Counted from the first letter of the stretch, positions 1-13,075 are shown. The stretch is 64,000 nucleotides of DNA from Myotis daubentonii (GCF_963259705.1 NC_081844.1:48717501-48781500), one strand, 5' to 3'. A program made the numbers and translations. The notes: generated by a model from the letters alone, not told the origin.

Positions 1-63
1 GCAGCCCGGGCTTCCTCCAGAAGGTCATCCGGCCTAATTAGCATATTATGTTTTTATTATAGA
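1..63 (-). mobile_element. HeliBat-type Helitron, 5' end only (cut by window edge)
   Basis: The block ends on the right with gcatattatgtttttattat then aga, the reverse complement of the Helitron 5' terminus (TC followed by tataat-rich sequence). Its inner part (cttcctccagaaggtcatcc) resembles the element at 24249-24434, so the two are probably one subfamily. The rest lies before the window. Confidence 0.75.
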
Positions 64-1572
64 TATGCTGTATACTTTGGCATCAGATAATCTTACCTTA
101 GTTCTATGTTACTGGGTATATTCCATAATTAGGTGTATAGAGATGTATGCAGAGTGGAGCACATATATAATAAGAATTTAGATGACATGGAAATAACACC
201 TTTCCCTTATTTCTCAGTTTTTACCTTTTTATTTAGCATTATCCAGGAGAAGACAGTTAGACTATTCTATTAATGATCCAATTTTATATACCAGGCAGTA
301 TTTTTGAGGCTTTATATGTCTGTTATTAGTTTCTAGTTGTTCCCAAATTAGTTTTCTGAGATAAAAAGTTAAATCTAAAGTGAATACACATAATGTAATG
401 AAAAAACATATGGATAGATATACTACTTTTTTTCTTGTACTTTAAAACCCTTCTACCTATGTATATATCTTGCTACTGGTAGAAGGAGAGAGGGTGTATT
501 TGTGACTGTAGAAATTATTGAGAAGGAAAGAATGATTTTAAGAATAGTGAAAACTTTTAGAAACATCTTTTTTCTAAGTTAAAGTAATGTTTGCACTGCC
601 TAATTGATTTCTTGACTGGAGAGGTAACCCTATACTCATTATGCATAAAGCAGACAGGGAGATTAGACAGGCAGGTTTTCCAATTCCTTCATGTGACTTC
701 TGGAATTAGCCCAAGGTTCACAAGTGAATAAAAATAAACTTTTAAATTAATACTGTAATTCTTTATTAGACTCATTAATAATTACTGGCTCTTCCAATTT
801 TGACAAGAGATATAATTTTTATTGGTCTTATTGGCGAATAGACTTTTGCCTATGGTAATGTTCTTGTCACACTCTCTTGCATACTTCCGAGAAAATAACA
901 ATTAAAGTTAATAGAGTATTTATCATTATTTCAAAGCTGTACTCTTTTTTTCCTAATATGCAACTGCTAAGATCTGAATGCAACATTTGCATTTAAATTA
1001 ATTTCTAGGTGGGATTAAATGGCAGTTTGTAAAGCAAGTAAAATAAGTGTAGAAATATACCTGATTTAATAAAATAGCTATTATTTATTTAGTCCTTTAG
1101 GTATTCCATATATTATGGTAATATAGCCTTAGCTTTACTCTTTATAACAAGGCAAATATTTACCTGAATATTAAACAATTAAGAAACAGAGTTCAAAGTT
1201 ACACATACAAGGAATAATGTGAAATTGCCATTTTTGACTTTTGTTTTTAACAGAAGCAATTTTATGATTTAACTATTAAGTGACTGGGCCATGCTTAGCA
1301 TCTATAATTTCCTGCCTTCTTGGCACTTTTCACTATGTCTCTGTCTCACCTTGTCTTGGAAATATTTCCAGTGAAGACAGAAAATTTTGTAACATGTTAT
1401 AGTTTAGGAAAGCTAGATATAAAAAATATGGAGAGTCTTATAAGTATTCATTTCTAAGCATAGATGTGCTTTCAGAGAACTTACATTCAGCTTTTTAAAG
1501 GTTCAGTTTTAAGTTTCCTGATCCATGTTTTACATAAATGTCTGTTTTTATAATGCTGTTGGTTTTAAGACA
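64..1572. other. AT-rich DNA, nothing recognised
   Basis: About 1.5 kb of AT-rich sequence. I see no gene, RNA, terminal repeats or clear repeat family in it. Confidence 0.6.
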
Positions 1573-2036
1573 TCCTATATAAGAAAAGCCTAATATGCAA
1601 ATTGTCCCCTTGACCGGGAGTTCGACTTGGAATTCAACCGCTCGCTATGATGTGCGCTGACCACCAGGGGGCGGCGCAGGACATGGTGGGTGTTGGCGAT
1701 GCGGTGCTGGCAGCGGGTGGCAATGGAGCACTGCTGGCCGCGATGGGTCCTAATGAGAGCAGGACCTTGGTGGGATGGTGGAGCAGGTGAGCAGGCAGCA
1801 CCAGACCAAGGCAGATGGGAGCGGGGCTGCTGCCTGGCTCCCAGGCGCTCAGAGAGCCAGGCGGAGGCCTGATGAATCAGGCAGAGAGGGGGACGCGGGG
1901 ACCCAGGGGTCCAGGTACTGCCCAGGGCACAGATATCAGCTGAGACCTGCCCTTCCACACCAGACACTCGCTCTTTGATCACCAGCCAGGCTTAAGGACT
2001 GCACCCATGCATGAATTTTGTGCACTGGGCCTCTAG
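1573..2036 (+). mobile_element. HeliBat-type non-autonomous Helitron
   Basis: The 5' end is TC (tcctatataagaaaagccta) preceded by host A. The 3' end is CTAG at 2033-2036 followed by host T, with the hairpin arms tgcatgaa/ttttgtgca about 11 bases inside. Insertion between A and T without target duplication, a 5' TC and a 3' CTRR after a hairpin are the established Helitron signature. No Rep/helicase frame is present, so it depends on an autonomous partner. It carries a full CTCF-like core at 1661-1675. Confidence 0.92.
1661..1675 (+). promoter_or_regulatory. CTCF-like core motif inside a Helitron
   Basis: The bases ccaccagggggcggc fit every position of the common CTCF core CCASYAGRKGGCRSY (consensus quoted from general knowledge). 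Occupancy cannot be read from sequence. The same motif recurs at the same place in other Helitron copies here. Confidence 0.5.
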
Positions 2037-2075
2037 TATACCTTAGAAAGGAAATGCAAGGAAGGAATATGGCAT

Positions 2076-2651
2076 TCTATCTAATAAAAGAGTAATATGC
2101 AAATTGACCATCACTCCAACATACAAGATGGCTGCCCCATGTGGTCAAAATGCACCCATGTGGACACAAGATGGCCAGCACAAGATGCCAGCAGGGGAGG
2201 ACAGTTGGGGAGGAGACCCAGGCCTGCAGGGGAGGACAGTTGGGGGGACCAGGCCAGCAGGGGAGAGCAGTTAGGGGTAACCAGGCTGGCAGGGGAGGGC
2301 AGTTAGGGGTGACTGGGCCAGCAGGGGAGGGCAGTTATAGGTGACAAGGCCTGCAGGGGGGGGGCTGTTAGGGGCGACCGGGCTGGAAGGGGAGGGCAGT
2401 TAGGGGCAATTGGGCCGGCAGGGGAGCAGTTAGGTGTTGATCAGCCTGGCAGGGGAGTGGTTAGGGGCAATCAGGCAGGCGAGCGGTTGGGAGCCAGCAG
2501 TCCTGGATTGTGAGAGGGTTGTCTGACTGCCCATTTAGGCTGGTTCCCACCAAGGGGATCCCACTCTAGGGGTCCTAGATTGGAGAGGGTGCAGGTTAGG
2601 CTGAGGGCCCCCCCTCCCCCTATGCACGAATTTTGTGCACTGGGCTTCTAG
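2076..2651 (+). mobile_element. HeliBat-type Helitron with internal minisatellite
   Basis: It begins TC (tctatctaataaaagagtaa) after host T rather than the usual A, and ends CTAG at 2648-2651 after the hairpin tgcacgaattttgtgca. It lies only 39 bp beyond the previous Helitron in the same orientation. The interior is dominated by a G-rich tandem array (2192-2479), unlike the single-copy interior of most neighbours. Confidence 0.9.
2192..2479 (+). repeat. About nine copies of a ~32-bp G-rich minisatellite
   Basis: The unit begins caggggagggcagttagggg and ends in a ggccag-like tail. Units are 30-37 bp and diverged, some with small deletions. Each carries a ttaggg-like core and several G-runs, so G-quadruplex formation is possible. 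The array lies wholly inside the Helitron and probably expanded there. Confidence 0.85.
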
Positions 2652-2713
2652 TATATCATAACTGATTAAAATCAACATATCAAAAAACTGAAGTGCACAG
2701 AAATTATATTTCT

Positions 2714-2926
2714 TTTTTAAAATATATTTTATTGATTTCAGAGAGGAAGAGAGAGGGAAAGAGGAAATACATCAATGATGAGAGAGAATCATTGATGGGC
2801 TGCCTTCTGCATGTCCCCTATTGGGGATCAAGCCTGCAACCTGGGCATGTGCCCCAACCAGGAATCTAACCATGACCTCCTGGTTCATAGGTAGATGCTC
2901 AGCCACTGAGCCACACTGGCCGGGTG
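2714..2926 (-). mobile_element. Ves SINE (tRNA-derived)
   Basis: Reverse-orientation SINE: T-rich tail, attgatttcagagaggaaga region, then the tRNA-like head ending agccactgagccacactggc. A 14-bp target-site duplication, gaaattatatttct, flanks it at 2700-2713 and 2927-2940. This shows L1-mediated insertion and fixes both ends. Confidence 0.93.
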
Positions 2927-3261
2927 GAAATTATATTTCTAACTCCTGCTTAGATGTAGTCGTTACAATATGAGACAATAAAATTATTCATTGTGAGAAA
3001 TATGAATGGAGGAAAACCTGGAAGAAAAAAGTGAAAAAATGTATGTGACTTTAGATAAGTAATCCTTGTTTTATTATTATATATGTAACAATTTTGGAAT
3101 AAAAAGCAAGTGAAGAATTAAACCCGATAACTTCTAAAGTTTCATCTACCTTTAAACTTGATATTTCAATTCAGTTCCACAAGAATTTAATGATTAGCTA
3201 CTATATGCCAGCTACAGTGGACCAGTTATTGTGGAGCCAATTAGATTCAATGAAAAATCTT

Positions 3262-3480
3262 TATATATATATATATATATATTTTATTGATTTCTTACAG
3301 AGAAGAAGGGAGAGGGATAGAGAGTCAGAAACATCGATGAAAGAGATCGATCAGCTGCCTTCTGCACCCCCCCAGTGGGGAAGTGCCCGCAACCAAGGTG
3401 CATGCCCTTGACCGGAATCGAACCCGGGACCCTTCAGTCCACAGGCCGGTGCTCTATCCACTGAGCCAAACCGGTTTGGC
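3262..3480 (-). mobile_element. Ves SINE (tRNA-derived)
   Basis: Full-length reverse-orientation copy. The tail is an expanded (TA)n plus T-run, and the B-box complement ggaatcgaaccc is intact. The target-site duplication tcaatgaaaaatctt lies at 3247-3261 and 3481-3495. The perfect duplication and well-kept promoter suggest a fairly young insertion. Confidence 0.94.
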
Positions 3481-3495
3481 TCAATGAAAAATCTT

Positions 3496-3865
3496 AATTG
3501 CAATACATGCTGAATTAACCCAAACTAAACTGGGATTTAGTCTGACTAATTTAAAAACAAGTGTTATGGATAAGATCCATACTATACCATCTGAAATAAA
3601 TTTTACTTTGTTTCCATTTTCAAATACATGGGTACTTTCTTTTCTCTAAATGTGAATATATGATTTTATGATTCTCTTTTGAAAGTAATTTAATTACATT
3701 ATATGTATGCTAGATAAGTAATAGCATTAACACCTAATTTTAGAATTTTTTTCTGAAATCAACCTGTTAAGTTCTTCATTTTTAACAGTGCTACATATAG
3801 TATGTGTAATATTTATATTAAAATACAGTGTATATCTAAATAAACAATTGATATATTGTCTAATC
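3496..3865. other. AT-rich DNA, nothing recognised
   Basis: AT-rich spacer between a SINE and a hAT element. No recognisable feature. Confidence 0.6.
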
Positions 3866-4075
3866 CAGTGGTTCTCAACCTTCTGGCCCTTTAATGCAGT
3901 TCCTCATGTTGTGTCCCAACCATAAAATCATTTTCATTGCTACTTCATAACTGTAATGTTGCTACTGTTATGAATCGTAATGTAAATATCTGATATGCAG
4001 ATGGTCTTAGGCGACCCCTGTGAAAGGGTCATTCGACTGCCAAAGGGGTCGCGACCCACAGGTTGAGAACCACTG
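3866..4075 (+). mobile_element. Non-autonomous hAT element (nhAT), 210 bp
   Basis: Perfect 15-bp terminal inverted repeats cagtggttctcaacc / ggttgagaaccactg enclose 210 bp with no transposase. Three more copies occur here (23515, 34560, 58859). The expected 8-bp target duplication is poor: gtctaatc on the left against gaatctaa on the right. Confidence 0.88.
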
Positions 4076-5214
4076 GAATCTAAGCCCTCTATGTGGTCAG
4101 AGGTATCAATGTCTCACCAAATCTGAGACCATTTACTTCTACCGAAGTCAACAACCTCTCCCCATTCAATCAATAAACAATCAGTTCAGTCATTCTAGAC
4201 TTTTCAAAGAAAAGCAGCTTTTGCTGCTAAAGATTGACAAAGCTGTATAAACGGCTACACTTCTCCATTATAAGCCTATATCACAAAAGCTGATCATTAC
4301 ACCAGAACATAATATGTTGATTGACATCATATTATAGTCACTCAAAATAAACCTTTAGTCCTCCCACCTGCTCATTTCCCTAATATATTCTATCTGGATG
4401 TAAGCTCAGCTTCATCAGTCAACACTTACATTTTTTTAATCCTTTTTTTTATATAGCATTGTGCAGCTAGATATTAAAGTAAATTAGAACATTATACAAT
4501 TGGATTGCTTCTATATTTACTTTCAGTATCAAGACTGAGTTTTTGCTTTATTTCTCATTTGAATTAGCTAGATTCAACTAGACTATATTACTATTTAGTG
4601 TGATGCATTTAATAACATTTTGTACAAACATCAATTATCAAACTAATTTACGTTTTCTTTGAATTTTGTTTTCAGGCAATAAAATATCAATGTGAACATC
4701 ATAAAATCATTATCTTTTGATTTTGGATGCTTATAATATATTTCTAATTAATTTTATGATATTTGTTAATGATATCAAAACAGACTTGTTGAGAAACAAA
4801 ATTAAGATAAATATCTTGTAGGGAATGAAACTAACCAATTATATATGAAGCATTTGTGTTTGCGCTTGTGTTTGTGAATGAAATATATAATCCAAGACAT
4901 CCCAATAGCATCTCCACAATAAAAATAAACAAATTCATAGCCAAAATATATTTACTTTAATTCTTGACAAGTGACTAATTAAAATAAGTGGAGATTTCAT
5001 TCTTCTATGTAAATAAACCTTTTTACTATTGGTCCCCCAAACCAAACTGGGACATATTTTACCATGATGTTATTACAAACAGTTTTAAACTGATCAAATA
5101 ATATATCAAGATTTGGGGAAGCAAATGTAAATTTAACAAATATAGAAATGACCACAATATTGATAAGAATAATATTATAGTAAGTTAAATTTCAATGTAT
5201 ATTTTTTTCAGATA
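4076..5214. other. AT-rich DNA, nothing recognised
   Basis: About 1.1 kb of AT-rich sequence with no coding signal or recognisable repeat. Confidence 0.55.
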
Positions 5215-5524
5215 ATTACCCATTGCCTCATAACAGATTACCCCAAAATTTTGTGGCTTAAAACAACATACATTTATTATCTCAGAGATTCTGTGGGTCA
5301 GTACACTGAGTACAGGTTGGTGGCTCCGACTTGGGGTCTCTCACGCTGTTATGATCAAAGGGTAAAGCAGGGCTGAAGTCATCTTAAGGCTGATTGTGGA
5401 CGTACCGCTTCCAAACTCAATCACGGCACTGCTGGTTTCAGGTTCTTACTTGTAAGAGATATCAGTTCCGTGCCATGTAGGTCTACTCCCAACAGTGTTG
5501 CTTGATTCATTAAAAACAAGAACT

Positions 5525-5576
<52 letters not shown>

Positions 5577-5750
5577 AAGACAAGTCAGTCATTTTGTAAT
5601 CTAATTTTAAAGTTGACATTTAGTTGCCTTTCCCATGTTCTGTTTGTAAAAGGGAGACACGAGGTTCCAGCTCATACTCAAGAGGTAGAGATTGCACAAG
5701 GGCATAAAAACCAGAGGGAAGAGGCTCAGGAATCATCCTAGAAGATGCTA
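5215..5750. mobile_element. Ancient mammalian interspersed repeat (MLT1/MaLR-like suspected)
   Basis: The stretch with ataacagattaccccaaaa, gtggcttaaaacaacat and ctgtgggtcag, then a GA-rich run, then gattgcacaagggcataaa, follows the order of a common old mammalian repeat that I remember. The family name is uncertain; an LTR of the ERVL-MaLR group is my best guess. Its GA segment has expanded into a microsatellite. Confidence 0.5.
5528..5576. repeat. (GA)n microsatellite
   Basis: About 24 GA units in an uninterrupted run, inside the ancient repeat. Likely length-polymorphic. Confidence 0.95.
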
Positions 5751-6651
5751 TCTTATGCATATATTTATGTTTGCATAATTGTGCTACATTTTTTTAAAAT
5801 GTGAGCTGCATGCATAACTTTTTAGAACGCATATGCTTCATTTTGTTGTAAAAAATTATGTGGGCAAACTGATCACCTAATAAATGTTAGCTAAAGTTAA
5901 ATTAACTCAATCTCAGTTAATATCTAGGCTAATCCAAATCTCTTTCAGAAATTTACCTAATGGGGATAAGTGCTGTCCTCTTTATCTGAATGCTTTACAG
6001 ACTTGACTTTCAATAGTCAACTAGGGGAAAGCTAAGACTACAAGTAATCTTTGCCTGTGACTTAATCTCTAATAAAAGGATTCCATACACACATTTGAAA
6101 AGTTTCCGATGTGCTATTTTGCCACTTACGTTACCACTTATGTTTTCTTATGGGCAAGAAAGAGCTCCAGAGTGCCAACAGTGCATAGTTAAGTGCTCCT
6201 GTTTACGTATTCACATGAGGAACATCCACACTGATGTATTAAATGATGGGATTGCATTAGTAGTGTTGAAGAGTATTTCTTTTTTAATATTCTGCACATT
6301 TGTCCAGAGTGCTACCCATATTTAAAAAACAAAATACGAAAAGTCATGTTAACTAAGTGGAGTTAAATACTACACACAGGACAATGCATGGCTTCTAAAT
6401 AATATTCAAACTCCATAGAACCTCAAAAGTAAAAATCAAAGAAAAAATGAATATTTTCCCTTCAATTGAGTGACACAGACAGACATTCTGTGAAGATGAC
6501 AGGTAAGCACACGGCCACAACTCCTCCACTTTATAACTTCCTCTGTTGAATAATTATATCCCCCAAACCAAGCTACTAATATATTTTCTATTCCTGGTTT
6601 TGCTTTTTTATCTGATCTATGATCTGAGTTCTACACTGAATCATCCAGAAA
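5751..6651. other. AT-rich DNA, nothing recognised
   Basis: No feature supported. A 76-codon open frame at 6095-6325 has no recognisable homology and looks like chance. Confidence 0.55.
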
Positions 6652-6666
6652 GCACATTCCATTTAT

Positions 6667-6895
6667 ATTCTTTTTTAAAAAAATATATTTTTATTGATTT
6701 CAGAGAGGAAGGGAAAGGGAGAGAGAGAGACAGAAACATCAATGATGAGAGAGAATCATTGATCAGCTGCTTCCTGCATGCCCTCTATTGGGGATCAAGC
6801 CTGCAACTTGAGCATGTGCTCTTGACCGAAATCAAACCTGGGACCCTTCAGTCTGCAGGCTGACGCAATATCCACTAAGTCAAACCGGCTTGGGG
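6667..6895 (-). mobile_element. Ves SINE (tRNA-derived)
   Basis: Reverse-orientation copy with A-rich tail, atcaatgatgagagagaatc body and decayed head ccactaagtcaaaccggctt. Imperfect target duplication gcacattccatttat / gtacattccagttat at 6652-6666 and 6897-6911. The two mismatches indicate an older insertion than the copies with perfect duplications. Confidence 0.9.
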
Positions 6896-6911
6896 AGTAC
6901 ATTCCAGTTAT

Positions 6912-7769
6912 TAGATCCATTTTATTATTTATAATTTTAGTCTTATAACTGTACTAGTCATAATATTTTACATATGTCTATTGCTGAAATGGGAGAGATT
7001 TATAATCTGCATCAGAGTCTGAACATGTTATCTTGTGACTATGATGACCACTATTCATTTTATTCACTATGTTATTTTTGTATCCTTCCATGATCACTAA
7101 TCAATAATCATTCACTCAATAATCTATATAGAGCCTTTAGAAGACATTGATAATAAACATGGGAAATTGATAAACATAGGAAATTGCCCTCCTATAGCTA
7201 ACAAATTAGTGAGGGAGGTTGATGTAATTTTTAAATTACAATAGGAATGAATGGTTCAAGTGAGAGGTAACAAAGTTTTTTGAATGCGTACACCATGGGA
7301 AGCAAGGTTAATATTATTGACCATTGTGTGCCTACCCATCTTGCTTGGGTTTTGATCAGCAACTTGTTTCAGCAAGTTGGTGATTTTCATTAAACTTAGA
7401 AAAAAAATTTCCTAAGACCATGTTATTCCTCCAAATTATTTCCTACACATTCTTTTTTCTCCTTATGGGAGCTCAAATACATGTTTATTAGACTATTTAA
7501 TATTAGATCCTTGATGCTCTTTGTTCTTTAGCTAATTTTTAACCCTCTGCTCTTAAGCTTCTTTAAGGTGCCATGAGAAGAATCCCTTCTTGTATCTGAG
7601 CCAGATGGTGTGAACTTAGTAATTATGCCTAGAAATCAGCTTTGTTTAGCAAGTCCCAAATGACTTTATAAGTTATCTGACATTCTGAAATGATTCCCCT
7701 TACATCAGCACTACTTATAGCAGATTCAGTTTTTCTGGAACTGAATGTTGACCCCATATAAATGATGTA

Positions 7770-7773
<4 letters not shown>
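6912..7773. other. AT-rich DNA, nothing recognised
   Basis: No recognisable gene or repeat. Confidence 0.55.

Positions 7774-7817
<44 letters not shown>
7774..7817. repeat. (TG)n microsatellite
   Basis: About 22 uninterrupted TG units; possible Z-DNA former and likely polymorphic marker. Confidence 0.95.
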
Positions 7818-7821
<4 letters not shown>

Positions 7822-9829
7822 TATAATTATATGATTATCCTGGAATGTGATGGACTTTTGACTGGAAATGAATTACACAAACTTTAATGAGTTAAGGTTA
7901 TCTTCTGTAACTTTCTTGTTTAAAACATTTTCTTCTTTAAGAAAAGAATAATGTTCATAGTGATCATCCATAAAACCCAATCAGGTGTTTGGGCTTTAAT
8001 TTTAATCCAAACATTCTATGAATTATAATTATTTCCATGTGCTCTCTAAAGGGAATCATGATAACAGAAAAAATAATGTGCCAATACATTTATAAGAATT
8101 ATTTCACTAAAAAATTATGCCTGTAGTTGAAATTTCTTACTTTGAGAGTTAAAAATCAATTTTATCAAGTTGAATTTTATTTTAAACTATTCTCATTTAA
8201 GTAGACTTTTTATGATCGTTAATTCATTGAGAGTCAGATAATGTGCAATTTCAACCTTTAAAGTTTAAACATGTGCAAAATTATGATATTGCTGATAATG
8301 CAGTTATGTTTTATTTTAATAATCTTTAGAATTGGAACAATGGTGTTTTATCTTATTAAATTATCTTTGGGATAATAGAAACATCTTATTATTCATAAAT
8401 AATTTCAGAAAATTTGAGTGTCTTCATTTTAAATATCTCCTCTCAGTAGATAGATGATAGATAGGCAGACGACAGACATATTGATACATAGATATATGGA
8501 TGGAACACAGTAAAATATTAAAATTGATACTGAATTTAGAATTATACAAATGGTTGTAATGTTTAGTTTTATTTGTTTGTTTCTTTTCCTCAGTATTGGT
8601 GGTGAAGTTAGGATCAAATTGAGAGAGAAAAATGAAATGTTTCATGTAGTTTTTATTTAATATCCCAAAACAATGGGACCACTCTACTCACATAATTTTA
8701 AGAGAAAGTTATTTTTAAAATAAGCATATCTGATTTATACCTGCATACTCTTCAACAGATAATTTTGAATAGATGGTTATTATATACTATATGGTTATTA
8801 TATAGTATAGCTTAAAGAATATTTAAGAAATAATACATAACTTAGGCCTCTTTTTATAGAGTATGCTAGATAGCAATGTGACATGACATGCTTCCTCACT
8901 GTCAGATAAGAAAACTAAGCATCAGGAAACTTCTAAAACAAACAGAAACACACTCCTTATAATATGACTCACTGAACCCCAAGCGGCTGACCTACGCTAT
9001 CTTTATGAAACATTCAAGTGAGGCAAACAAGCATAGTCTACATGGGCTCACTGCTATCACATCCTGCAGAGTAAACCAAACAGCAGCATTCCCTCTGAGG
9101 AATAGGTCTAGGGGAGAAAGGGCATGGTACATTTGTACAGCCAATTCTTCCTTTTCTCTCTTTGTTCACTAGACTCACCAAATAAGCCCATTTGCTCTAA
9201 ATCCATGTCTTCAATATGTCATTTCAGGATTTAATTTTGAAACTCTCATGCTTTCTTTACTTCTTAATTCTGATATTTAAAATTTTAATATCCAACCAAT
9301 ATACCTTAGAATTCTTAGTAGTTCTTGCTGAAATATAGGCCCACAAGAAGAAATGGCTCCCTTTTAGTTATTTTTGCATTCTAAAATTTATTTATATTAA
9401 ATTAACAGTGAGCACGTACTGTTTTTGTTATTAAAATAAAAGCTTAAGATATTTAAGGTTCAATATTGATATGATTCAGTTTCTAGCTAAAGTTTATTAT
9501 ATTTTAAAATAAAACTAGAATTTGCATTTCAATTCATAATTATTCACAGGATGACTTTCAATTAAATCAAACACATGGAGTCAATTTCTAAATATCCTAT
9601 GTGATTATATCTTTTTGAATATATTTGGGCTCCTCAAGACAGTTGCTTTAATCATAGCTATGAAAAATGAGTAAATTATAATAGACATATTACAATCATT
9701 GGCAGAGAATCTTACCAAACCCATCATTTTATGATACAAGTTTTATTTTTTCCAATACATTTAAGAAAAAAAATCTCATCTTATAATCTTTGAGTCATTT
9801 TATTTTATGACATATTGCATCAGTTAGGT
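7818..9829. other. AT-rich DNA, nothing firm
   Basis: Two kilobases without a supported feature. A local 18-bp duplication with palindromic character (tggttattatata units) lies near 8774-8812. A short MIR-like phrase near 8890-8930 is too worn to call. Confidence 0.5.
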
Positions 9830-10390
9830 AATTAACAAAACAGAATGATTCTAGATATTTCAAAAAGAGGACATTTATACAGGAACCAATAGAAAAGTTG
9901 TTGAGATGACTGAAGTGAAAAAAGAAAGAAAATGAAGTTACCCAAAGATTAATAATACCAGGAAATATCTATCCCCCTTCATTCTGGGGAACATGTCATT
10001 TGTTGCTGCTCTTCTAGTACCATGTGGGATGCTATCCGTATTAAGGTAGGACCACCTGACTAAGGCTATGATTTCTACAAATGGGTTTCTTAGGACTGTG
10101 CTACAACCTCACAAGAAACATCACATCAATGAGGCTGGGAGACAACCTTCTGACACTGGGAAGATGTTTGAGGTAGGGAGGCTAAAACTGACCAGAATCC
10201 CCTATGTTCAACTATTACCTATTGCTGTTGGGCAGATACTGCCCCCAACATGAACTGAAACAGAAAGAGTATTATTTTCTCCTCCTCCAACTTCCAGTCC
10301 TCCAATATTACCTCCCTTTGACTAACCAGAAGCCATGGCAAGTTTGTGAAGAAAGACTGGGAGGGTCTTAGTTTTCATAGAATATGTAGC
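9830..10390. mobile_element. Ancient mammalian repeat, family not placed
   Basis: The segment includes gggcagatactgcccccaac, a following gaaacagaaagagtattatt and aaccagaagccatggcaa. I recognise the order from a worn mammalian repeat but cannot name the family, and the limits are estimates. A 61-codon frame at 10068-10253 lies inside and is not considered a gene. Confidence 0.35.
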
Positions 10391-12094
10391 ATTAAACAGA
10401 AGAGTAAAAATGGGGTCTTTGAGTTCCTAAATATAGGAAATATCTGTTCAAACATTAGGTAAAACATTTGGGGAACATAGTTTTTTTATAAGAGTTTTGC
10501 AAAAGTAGAATTCTATCTTTTCTTTTGCCATTGTTATAGAAATTCAAGACAATACAATTACTTTTTAAATGATATAATTTAATTTCTGGCTTATCTATAT
10601 GTTGTTTTTGAGAAATTATATATTCTGAAAGCTATTACAATGTACTTTTATTTGAAAATTATTTATATATTGATGGAAAATTAGGAAAATACCATCAAAA
10701 TCATTTTATGAAATGCTACTTTATAATCTGTAAAATCCTGCTCTATATGATAGTGTGTGACAGGATCTATAAAAACATGCTTTTAAGTCTACTATAATGC
10801 TTTCAGACTATTACAACCCAAGAAAAATGCAATAACATTTACAGTAAAACAAGTGCTATTTTTTAAGTTGCTCATAAAAAATAATTTGACATTTTAAAAA
10901 TTATTGATAAAAGTAATATTGGATATTGGGTATAATTCATATAATTATACATTCTTAGAAGAGAGGTGCCATAATACCAATTGAAATTGATTAATATAAT
11001 AAAAGAAAGAAGTCATAAATTTGCTTTAATTTATTTAAATGGAATAAATATTCACATAAATATATTTTACAAGAATATTGTTTTTAATAAATGTTAGTTA
11101 CTAATGGAAAATGACTACTTTGAAAAGCCATGTCTCTGGAGTATATTAACTTATAGGATGTTTAATAATATTCATAATAGGGAACTCCTTTTTCATATAT
11201 GACTAGAAGCAAAAGGTGACTCTAACCCATTGGGTTTTTATTGTTTTTCCTCATTGTTCAATATACGGAACACAAACACAGCCATGTAGGCTAAAGAGAT
11301 CCAGAATGCTATAGCATCATGAGGTTATAGTCATTACCCAGTGACATGCACAGAAGAATTTCAGAATGGATGCTGGAGTACAGTGTCTAGTGGGTGAACC
11401 AATATTTCCTATGGTAGCCAATGTGTGAAAACATTGAACATGAAGATTCTGCTTGCAGTCATAAGGAAAGTATCAGTGACTTCAATTATCAGTAAAAAGG
11501 GCCAGGCAAAGAGTTACCAAATAAATACCAACCAAAATAGAAGAAGCCCAAAACTTCACAGTAAAGGATATTATTCTCTTGGACAGCTAGTTGGATACAA
11601 TTTTATGTTCCTTAATGAGTAGAAAATGCAGATCTATATCAGAAGCCACTGTGTTTTAAATATATGTAATTGATAAAGGTGTTTATATTCACAGTTCTCA
11701 CAAGTGCTTTTACTAACTTTAATCCCAAATGAAATAATTATCTAGTTTCCTTATAATGCAGATTTGCATTGGCTCTAACATTTGTCTTAACTTGAGCTTA
11801 TTTCTATATAGATGAGTCCAATCTATAAATAAAGTGTTTAATTTAATTTTATAGGGATCTACATGTTGTAGGGCTTTGTGGCAAATTGTGAAAACAAAAA
11901 AATAGTTTTACTTACAGAAGATTTATCAATAATGCTTAAATTATTCAAGTGCCCTCTGGGATTTTTGTATCAACAGTGTTTTCTTACTTAAAGATTATAG
12001 GGTCAAAAATCAATATGTACTAACAGAGGAAAGGTTGTAAATGATTTTAAATTAATATCACTATCAAATACAACTGCCCTAATCATGCCCATGT
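10391..12094. other. AT-rich DNA, nothing recognised
   Basis: No supported feature. The 65-codon frame at 11425-11622 shows no familiar domain. Confidence 0.5.
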
Positions 12095-12235
12095 CCTTGA
12101 GTAAAGTCAAGATGCTGTGTATCCCAGGTCCAACCAGAATTAGTTATAAAATATGAGTGAAAAATTAACCTTTATTGTTTTGAGCTACTGAGAGTCCAGG
12201 ACTGTTTGTTACCTCAGCTTAATCTTATTTGGAAT
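12095..12235 (+). mobile_element. Fragment of an ancient LTR-like repeat
   Basis: Contains aacctttattgttttgagct followed by actgtttgttacctcagc. This is close to the 3' end of a common old mammalian repeat whose end reads like 'ttgttttaagccactgag'. A relative may lie at 47870-48320. Family assignment is from memory. Confidence 0.4.
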
Positions 12236-13075
12236 TTTAAATACAATAACATGTTCTTTCCAAAAATAAAACTTTTGACTTTTTATATTAATTTATTGGG
12301 GAAATGGGGCAAAACATACTAGGCAATGAAAGCACAAAAGTAAGAATGGAGATATTAATAATAATGTCAGGCAAACAGAAGTTCAAAGACAGTAATACAA
12401 ATATCTAAATTGAAACTGTAATTCTCCTTTGTTATCAAGAGATACATCCCAAGGCTTCCAGTATATAGTACCAAAGCCTATATATACTATATTTTTTCTT
12501 ATATATAATATACTTTACAGCTTTTATTTGGCATACTCTTGTGCTTTGGAGCCATCAGTAAAATTAGGGTTACATGACCATAAGCAATGCAACAAACTGA
12601 GAAGGTAGCTAAGTGACTAACAGGAGGGTAGGGTATCCATCATGCTGAACAAAGGGATGATTCACATCCTGAACATATTGGGACAGCATGAGATTTCATC
12701 ATGCTGTTCAGAATGGTGGGCAATTTAAAACTTATGAATTGTTTATTTCTAGAATTTTTCATTTAACATTTTAGAATGTAGTTGACTACAGATACCAAAA
12801 ATAATAGAAAGTGAAACTTTGAATAAAGGAGGAACTACTATTTATATAATGATGACAAATGTATGATGAAAATACAATTATAGTGAACTTTGGTGAATAC
12901 AAGAAGCTGTGAAATAAACACATAAATAAATAATACATAGAATTTCAAGGATATCTTGATAAAATATATTCTTCTGTAAGGTAGAAGATACCACTCTATG
13001 TCACTCAAGACTACATTGACATCATCAACATCATCATCATAAATTAGTATGATAAATAATCATACAAAGCATTTA
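12236..13075. other. AT-rich DNA, nothing recognised
   Basis: AT-rich and locally palindromic around 12460-12520 (tatatactatatt runs). No gene or placed repeat. Confidence 0.5.

Noticed and set aside
2192..2479. Interstitial telomeric repeat (ttaggg-like)
   Set aside because: The ttaggg-like core recurs only once per 32-bp unit and is part of a longer minisatellite in a Helitron.
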